Positions 52,101-61,100 of a stretch of 64,000 bases of DNA are shown one piece after another. The position numbers and the translations under genes are program-made. The stretch comes from Arenicola marina (Eukaryota; Annelida; Polychaeta; Arenicolidae). Where the stretch lies: positions 75,398,119 through 75,462,118 of the forward strand of contig OZ025248.1 of the NCBI GenBank assembly GCA_964019135.1, given 5' to 3'. The notes below the pieces were generated by a model. It was not told the origin of the DNA. It ran no database searches and saw only the letters and a list, made by a program, of their open reading frames with translations. Every line of letters begins with the position of its first letter. The first letter of the stretch is position 1.

Positions 52101-55100
52101 CCGCGCGGTAGGCCCCCCTCCCCAGCAGGGACGGCAGCTTGGTGACGAAGGTGGCGAAGCGACGGCTGAGGCCGGCCAGCGCCTTGCGGTCGTACTTGAG
52201 TTCGGCCACTGCCAGCTCACACTCCCGGGTCCAGTAGTACAGCAGACCCAGGCGACACACCTGGGTGCAGTACTGCAAACACAACACGGAAACAAGCATA
52301 GCTATATAGCCATCGGGTATATGTTTAGGCGTTTTTTACAAATTAAATACATAATTTTAATAATAATAAAGTTTTAAATATGAATTGCTATTTATTTTTA
52401 TTTATTTCTTTACTCTTATTTAATCGAATATTACTTAGTTTTTATATATTTAAATTTTGTCTGATTTCGTAATTTATCTGACCGATATATAACTTGGCGT
52501 CTAATGTTAAGGTTTACGAAGTGATGCCGTACGCATCGCCGTGTGGCCGTGCCACCCACCTTGTAGGTCCACTCCTACCCACCTTGTAGGTCCACTCCTA
52601 CCCACCTTGTAGGTCCACTCCTACACACCTTGTAGGTCAAGTCCTACCCACCTTGTAGATTCACCCCTACCCACCTTGTACGGCCACTCCTACCCACCTT
52701 GTAGGTCCACTCCTACCCACCTTGTAGGTCCACTCCTACCCACCTTGTAGGTACACTCCTACCCACCTTGTAGGTCAAGTCCTACCCACCTTGTAGGTCC
52801 ACTCCTACCCACCTTGTAGGTCCACTTTTACCCACCTTGTAGGTGTCCACTCCTACCCACCTTGTAGGTCCACCCCTACCCACCTTGTAGGTACACTCCT
52901 ACCCACCTTGTAGGTCCACTTCTACCCACCTTGTAGGTCCATTCCTACCCACCTTGTAGGTCAAGTCCTACCCACCTTGTAGGTCCACCCCTACCCACCT
53001 TGTAGGTCCACCTCTACCCACCTTGTAGGTCCACTCCTACCCACCTTGTAGGTACACTCCTCCCCATCTTGTAGGTCCACTTCTACCCACCTTGTAGGTC
53101 CACTCCTACACACCTTGTAGGTCCACTCCTACACACCTTGTAGGTACACTTCTCCCCATATTGTAGGTCCACTCCTACACACCTTGTACGGCCACTCCTA
53201 CCCACCTTGTAGGTACACTCCTACCCACCTTGTAGGTCCACTCCTACCCACCTCGTAGGTTTACTCCTACCCACCTTGTAGGTCAAGTCCTACCCACCTT
53301 GTAGGTCCACTCCTACCCACCTTGTAGGTCCACTTTTACCCACCTTGTAGGTCCACTCCTACCCACCTTGTAGGTCCACTCCTACCCACCTTGTAGGTCC
53401 ACCCCTACCCACCTTGTAGGTACACTCCTACCCACCTTGTAGGTCCACTCCTACCCACCTTGTAGGTCAAGTCCTACCCACCTTGTAGGTCCACCCCTAC
53501 CCACCTTGTAGGTCCACCCCTACCCACTTTGTAGGTCCACTCCTACCAACCTTGTAGGTACACTCCTCCCCATCTTGTAGGTCCACTCCTACCCACCTTG
53601 TAGGTCCACTCCTACCCACCTTGTAGGTACACTCCCACCCACCTTGTAGGTCCACTCCTACCCACCTTGTAGGTACACTCCTCCCCATCTTGTAGGTCCA
53701 CTCCTACACACCTTGTAGGTACACTCCTCCCCATCTTGTAGGTCCACTCCTACCCACCTTGTAGGTCCACCCCTACCCACCTTGTAGGTACACTCCTCCC
53801 CATCTTGTAGGTCCACTCCTACACACCTTGTACGGCCACTCCTACACACCTTGTAGGTACACTTTTACCCACCTTGTAGGTCCACCCCTACCCACCTTGT
53901 AGGTCCACTCCTACACACCTTGTACGGCCACTCCTACACACCTTATAGGTACACTCCTACCCACCTTGTAGGTCCACCCCTACCCACGTTGTAGGTACAC
54001 TCCCACCCACCTTGTAGGTCCACCCCTACCCACCTTGTAGGTACACTCCTCCCCACCTTGTAGGTCCACTCCTACACACCTTGTACGGCCACTCCTACAC
54101 ACCTTGTAGGTACACTCCTACCCACCTTGTAGGTCCACCCCTACCCACGTTGTAGGTACACTCCCACCCACCTTGTAGGTCCACCCCTACCCACCTTGTA
54201 GGTACACTCCTCCCCACCTTGTAGGTCCACTCCTACACACCTTGTAGGTCCACTCCTACCCACCTTGTAGGTCCACCCCTACCCACCTTGTAGGTACACT
54301 CCTCCCCACCTTGTAGGTCCACTCCTACCCACCTTGTAGGTACACTCCCACCCACCTTCTAGGTCCACCCCTACCCACCTTGTAGGTCCACCCCTACCCA
54401 CCTTGTAGGTACACTCCTCCCCACCTTGTAGGTCCACTCCTACCCACCTTGTAGGTACACTCCCACCCACCTTATAGGTCCACCCCTACCCACCTCGTAG
54501 GTCCACCCCTACCCACCTTGTAGGTACACTCCTCCCCATCTTGTAGGTCCACTCCTACACACCTTGTAGGTACACTCCCACCCACCTTCTAGGTCCACCC
54601 CTACCCACCTTGTAGGTCCACCCCTACCCACCTTGTACGGCCACTCCTACCCACCTTGTAGGTCCACTCCTACCCACCTTGTAGGTCCACTCCTACCCAC
54701 CTTGTAAGTCCACCCCTACCCACCTTGTAGGTACACTCCTCCCCACCTTGTAGGTCCACTCCTACCCATCTTGTAGGTCCACTCCTACCCACCTTGTAGG
54801 TACACTCCCACCCACCTTGTAGGTCCACTCCTACCCACCTTGTAGGTACACTCCTCCCCATCTTGTAGGTCCACTCCTACACACCTTGTAGGTACACTCC
54901 TCCCCATCTTGTAGGTCCACTCCTACCCACCTTGTAGGTCCACCCCTACCCACCTTGTAGGTACACTCCTCCCCATCTTGTAGGTCCACTCCTACACACC
55001 TTGTACGGCCACTCCTACACACCTTGTAGGTACACTTTTACCCACCTTGTAGGTCCACCCCTACCCACCTTGTAGGTCCACTCCTACACACCTTGTACGG

Positions 55101-58100
55101 CCACTCCTACACACCTTGTAGGTACACTCCTACCCACCTTGTAGGTCCACCCCTACCCACGTTGTAGGTACACTCCCACCCACCTTGTAGGTCCACCCCT
55201 ACCCACCTTGTAGGTACACTCCTCCCCACCTTGTAGGTCCACTCCTACACACCTTGTACGGCCACTCCTACACACCTTGTAGGTACACTCCTACCCACCT
55301 TGTAGGTCCACCCCTACCCACCTTGTAGGTACACTCCTCCCCACCTTGTAGGTCCACTCCTACACACCTTGTAGGTCCACTCCTACCCACCTTGTAGGTA
55401 CACTCCCACCCACCTTCTAGGTCCACCCCTACCCACCTTGTAGGTCCACCCCTACCCACCTTGTAGGTACACTCCTCCCCACCTTGTAGGTCCACTCCTA
55501 CCCACCTTGTAGGTACACTCCCACCCACCTTATAGGTCCACCCCTACCCACCTCGTAGGTCCACCCCTACCCACCTTGTAGGTACACTCCTCCCCATCTT
55601 GTAGGTCCACTCCTACACACCTTGTAGGTACACTCCCACCCACCTTCTAGGTCCACCCCTACCCACCTTGTAGGTCCACCCCTACCCACCTTGTACGGCC
55701 ACTCCTACCCACCTTGTAGGTCCACTCCTACCCACCTTGTAGGTCCACTCCTACCCACCTTGTAAGTCCACCCCTACCCACCTTGTAGGTACACTCCTCC
55801 CCACCTTGTAGGTCCACTCCTACCCACCTTGTAGGTACACTCCCACCCACCTTCTAGGTCCACCCCTACCCACCTTGTAGGTCCACCCTTACCCACCTTG
55901 TAGGTACACTCCTCCCCATCTTGTAGGTCCACTCCTACACACCTTGTAGGTCCACTCCTACACACCTTGTAGGTACACTCCCACCCACCTTCTAGGTCCA
56001 CCCCTACCCACCTTCTAGGTCCACCCCTACCCACCTTGTAGGTCCACCCCTACCCACCTTGTAGGTACACTCCTCCCCATCTTGTAGGTCCACCCCTACC
56101 CACCTTGTAGGTACACTCCTCCCCATCTTGTAGGTCCACCCCTACCCACCTTGTAGGTCCACTCCTACACACCTTGTAGGTCCACTCCTACACACCTTGT
56201 AGGTCCACCCCTACCCACCTTGTAGGTCCACTCCTCGCAGGCCACGCCGCTCCGGACGTCCTCCGTGATCCCGATGAGCTGTGTCTGGATCGCCTCCGCC
56301 AGGGACTGCCGCAGCCTGTCCAGCCACTGCTCCACGCCGTCAGACAGCGACACCTGGCGACCAGAAACACACGATCTCATTGGAAAGGACATGCTGGGTG
56401 TTTTTATGTCAGTTTTGTACACATAAAGGACCAAGAAACGTCCCGGGTCAACGGTACTGGGTTGAATGAAACTTAGCCCAGATCCAGGTGTCAGGGCTCG
56501 AACCTACGACCTCGTGATCGGCAGCTCAGCTTGCTTACCAGTTTCACTTAGACCAAGACAAAATGTGACTTGATGTTTTAAGCCAGTTTTGTGCACATGA
56601 AGGTTAAACTGGGTCCAGAATGCTCCAAACTCAGCAGGTTTTGCGGTGGCGGTGGTTACAAGTGCCCAACACGGCCAAAAATACCAACATTTCGTTGCTA
56701 TTGAGGAGGTTGATTTTGTCTTTGTTACCTTGTCATTGAGCGTGACCACTTCGCCCTGACTACTGGTGACGGCGTAGGCGTCCAGGGCTGGGGCCTCCTC
56801 CCGTAGCAGCTCGGAGGGCAGCGTGACCGACGGGTACTGGGACATGGTGCTGTGGTTCACGGTCTGCAACGTGGGAACCATGGCCAGCAGTTACAGGCAT
56901 GTGAGTGACTCCAGCAGTGCGAGCGACTCCAGCAGTGCGTGTGGCAGGCTAGCGCTTCCACCCAGTATTCATGTATACTCCAGTCATAAATAAGCAACGT
57001 GGAATAATCATTGAACTGCATCTACAATAACCAAATATATTGGTGTCCTACAAATCATTCCATTACGTTTACTAATTCATTCATATGAAGTAATTGTGTA
57101 CCTAACTAACTATAAAGTTAAAACGTACAAACATTCCAAGAAATCGTTCTCTCTCTTCCATAGATATGTGTTACTGCATCGCAATTGTATTGATCACATT
57201 TATCACAAGAGAAAAAAGTGTTAGAAATGAAAATGTGAAACACCTTGAGCATAGAGTGAAAGATTAAGGGACTTAATTAGCACAAAACCCTTCATCCATT
57301 CAATGACATGCAGTTAAAATTCACACGAAACCACTAAAACGTTCAAACTGACATTATAAAGGCAACTTCTCCTTTATAGTATCTTCAGCAAAGGTGTTGC
57401 GAAAAAAAAATAAGCCTCTGTCATTCCGAACTTCTATGAAAACAAAGCAAGTTTGCAAAACTTTAACCAATCTTATGGAGTAAATATAAGTAAAAAGATG
57501 AATATCGACAGCCCGCAGACTATAATAGTTCGCCAATATCGACTCTAGTTTAACCAGTGACGCGTTTCCGGTTCCGTAATCAGACCAGAGAACACGCTCT
57601 GGTGTCTCCGGATTTGCGGGACGGATGTGCGCCATGTTGGACGTAGTGAGTTCGTTTTGACAGAACCAGACATGCGTGCTAGATATTTCGCAGTTAAGAC
57701 TATAGTCCACACCCGAAGTCGCTGACAGACGCGATATGTGACCACTGGGCAGTACGAATACAATCACATCCCAACGGAAGCGGTGAAATATATTGACAAT
57801 GTGCACCTTCCCCATAATGAAAATACCCTTGGGCGGTGCATTTTCACATCCCATTAAACGTGTCTTAATTTCTAAACAAATAACACACTTCGATATTGTT
57901 CCAAGGTCTTTAATGCGACATCCCGAATCAGTTCTGCATGCCATGAGAAGGCACTGATTAATTACGTTTCTTAATCCAGCAACTTGTATTTTTCCATTCC
58001 ATGCCAGGAAAAAGAACCATACTTATGCCGCTCGTAACATAAATACATTCCTTAGTTCAAATTACGCGACTAACTTGTCGAAAGATATTGGCATTAAATG

Positions 58101-61100
58101 CTTTACATTAATTGACAAAATACTGAGAAACTGTGGACATAAAAAATTGGGCCAGATATGGAACTATTTCTTTATAATTATTATTAGTATAAGTGTAGGT
58201 AGAAAAACGGCTGTCATCCTTGTGAAAAGTGTTTATAAAAGAGTGCAATCAATACAATATTGTCAAATGCGTATTAAGTGTCTCAGCGAGTTGTTCATGC
58301 AAACCTATAAAACACAACACAACACATTGTTTTACAGAAAGAAAAGAACCAAACAATTAGAAACAGCCAAACTTAAGTAATTGGAACCCGCACCCCCATG
58401 CTTTCACTTCTCGTGCGTGGATGGCGCAGCGCGTACGCATGCGCGACACGAGGTGTCACCATGGTTACTTACACTCCGTCGCGTCGCCTGGCGACTGCGC
58501 GCGGGGCGCGTGTCCCCGGACGCGGCGTCCGACTCGTCAGGTTGCGGAGACTTGATCTGATTGGCCCGCCGAGCGCACCCATTAAAACAGCGGCCACACA
58601 CCACAGGTTAATACAACGTCGGGAAAACTTCACCATGCAATACACTAATCTAACTGATCCTTGTTCCATGTTAGAACGAACCATTGTTTCAGCACATCTC
58701 ACGTATCACTCACGCCTACCATAATTCATCTCGTGGGTTCTAACATGGAAGTTGGACATTCTGACTAATGCGTATAACCTAGTCTGTGGATAATGTACGT
58801 GACCTACACCGGCATGTTCACGTGGTACAATCATTATAGCCTTCATTAGTAAGGTGACGAGTGAGGAGGTTGCTAGGGACATGGGTTTATACAGCAATGG
58901 GGTGGGTCACAGGAGGGCACATTTCTATGCAGGTTATATGTCACGTATCTACGTCATCGTGTTTACTTCGTTGTGAAATCTCGCGGGATACACAACACAG
59001 TTCTAGACATATACCAGTCACACACCACGTGCTATATACTGACGGAAGTGGCATAGGGGGGGGTGGGGGGGTTTAGGTCCAGTCCCTAGCAGATTTCGCC
59101 AGAACTAAATTTTGGGCTTGTTTTTTAAATTAACATATGAATTTAAAACAAAAGTTAAAAAAATCAAGTAGATCTACATCCACAATCAATCCATACACAA
59201 AATAATTTAAGCCTATCGACGATTATGTTTCGTCAATTCACCGACTATTGACCTTATGTGAAGCGGCAGTACAATCACTGCAGTACACGGCAGTACAATC
59301 ACTGCAGTACACGGCAGTACAATCACTGCAGTACACGGCAGTACAATCACTGCAGTACACGGCAGTACATTATCACTGCAGTACACGGCAGTACAATCAC
59401 TGCAGTACACGGCAGTACAATCACTGCAGTACACGGCAGTACAATCACTGCAGTACACGGCAGTACAATCACTGCAGTACACGGCAGTACAATCACTGCA
59501 GTACACGGCAGTACATTATCACTGCAGTACACGGCAGTACAATCACTGCAGTACACGGCAGTACAATCACTGCAGTACACGGCAGTACAATCACTGCAGT
59601 ACACGGCAGTACAATCACTGCAGTACACGGCAGTACAATCACTGCAGTACACGGCAGTACATTATCACTGCAGTACACGGCAGTACAATCACTGCAGTAC
59701 ACGGCAGTACATTATCACTGCAGTACACGGCAGTACAATCACTGCAGTACACGGCAGTACAATCACTGCAGTACACGGCAGTACAATCACTGCAGTACAC
59801 GGCAGTACATTATCACTGCAGTACACGGCAGTACAATCACTGCAGTACACGGCAGTACAATCACTGCAGTACACGGCAGTACAATCACTGCAGTACACGG
59901 CAGTACAATCACTGCAGAACACGGCAGTACAATCACTGCAGTACACGGCAGTACAATCACTGCAGTACACGGCAGTACAATCACTGCAGTACACGGCAGT
60001 ACAATCACTGCAGTACACGGCAGTACAATCACTGCAGTACACGGCAGTACAATCACTGCAGTACACGGCAGTACATTATCACTTTCATTAATCGGTGTCT
60101 GCTCGCTCGAGCCCCTCCCCACCCTACATATACATGAAACATACCCTGCATCCGATCAACTTTAAATATCATATGCCACCAAAGCTGGAGGTAGGACGGA
60201 CAGCGAGGAGGTACGGGAGGCTAGTCTATATATACATATATGTACACTCATAGCAGACACCAAAACACTCCCCATATGCTGCCCATTGTAATAATATCAT
60301 CATTCCCTTCCCTCTCCCCGCCCCGCTCCGCCCCGCTCCTCCCCTCCCAGCTCCTCTCAAACCCTCCCAGCTTCTCTCAAACCCTCCCCACACCGCCCCT
60401 CCCCTCCTCACACCGCGCTGCCCCTCCCCTCCCCGCCCCTCCCCCCCCCCCCAGCTCCTCTCAATCCCTTACACCGCCCCTCACTTCCTCATACCGCGCC
60501 TCCCCTCCCCGCCCCTCTCAGCCCCTCCTCACACCACCCCGCCCCCGCCCCCCACTTACATGGACGTGGGCCAGTCTCTTGTCGATCTTGTTGGCGGGGG
60601 TTGCGCTCTGGATGAAGGGGGACCCGGCCGCCAGCCGGCTGCGGGTCAGGGCGGCAGACCGCCTCTTGTCCTCCCCACCCTCGTCGTCCGAGTCCGGCTG
60701 GTGTTGCTGCTCCAGACACACGTCATGGATCCCGCTGAACAGCGACCTGGCAGGGCGACAAGGGAGAGGCTCCGTATGTCAGGCCACAGGGGTGCACGTG
60801 ACGTCTGTTTAAGTGGCTCCCATGCTGGCGACTAACCGTCTTCATGGGGGTCTCCTCAAGTAATGCCAATGTATTTTTGTCTTGTCAGTAGGTACTATTC
60901 ACTGTATTTCTTGTATGTTTCTTTTTGGGCATGTGGAAATAAACATATATCATCATCTACGCTGGGCCAAATACGCTGAAATCGTGGGTGTTTTATTTGG
61001 GCCGCTTTTGGCTAGATTGCATAAATGAGCCAGGAGGGCTCCCTTAATCGTATATCATCTACCCGATGTCTTTCTTATTTGTATCTAAAGTTTGCCTCCC

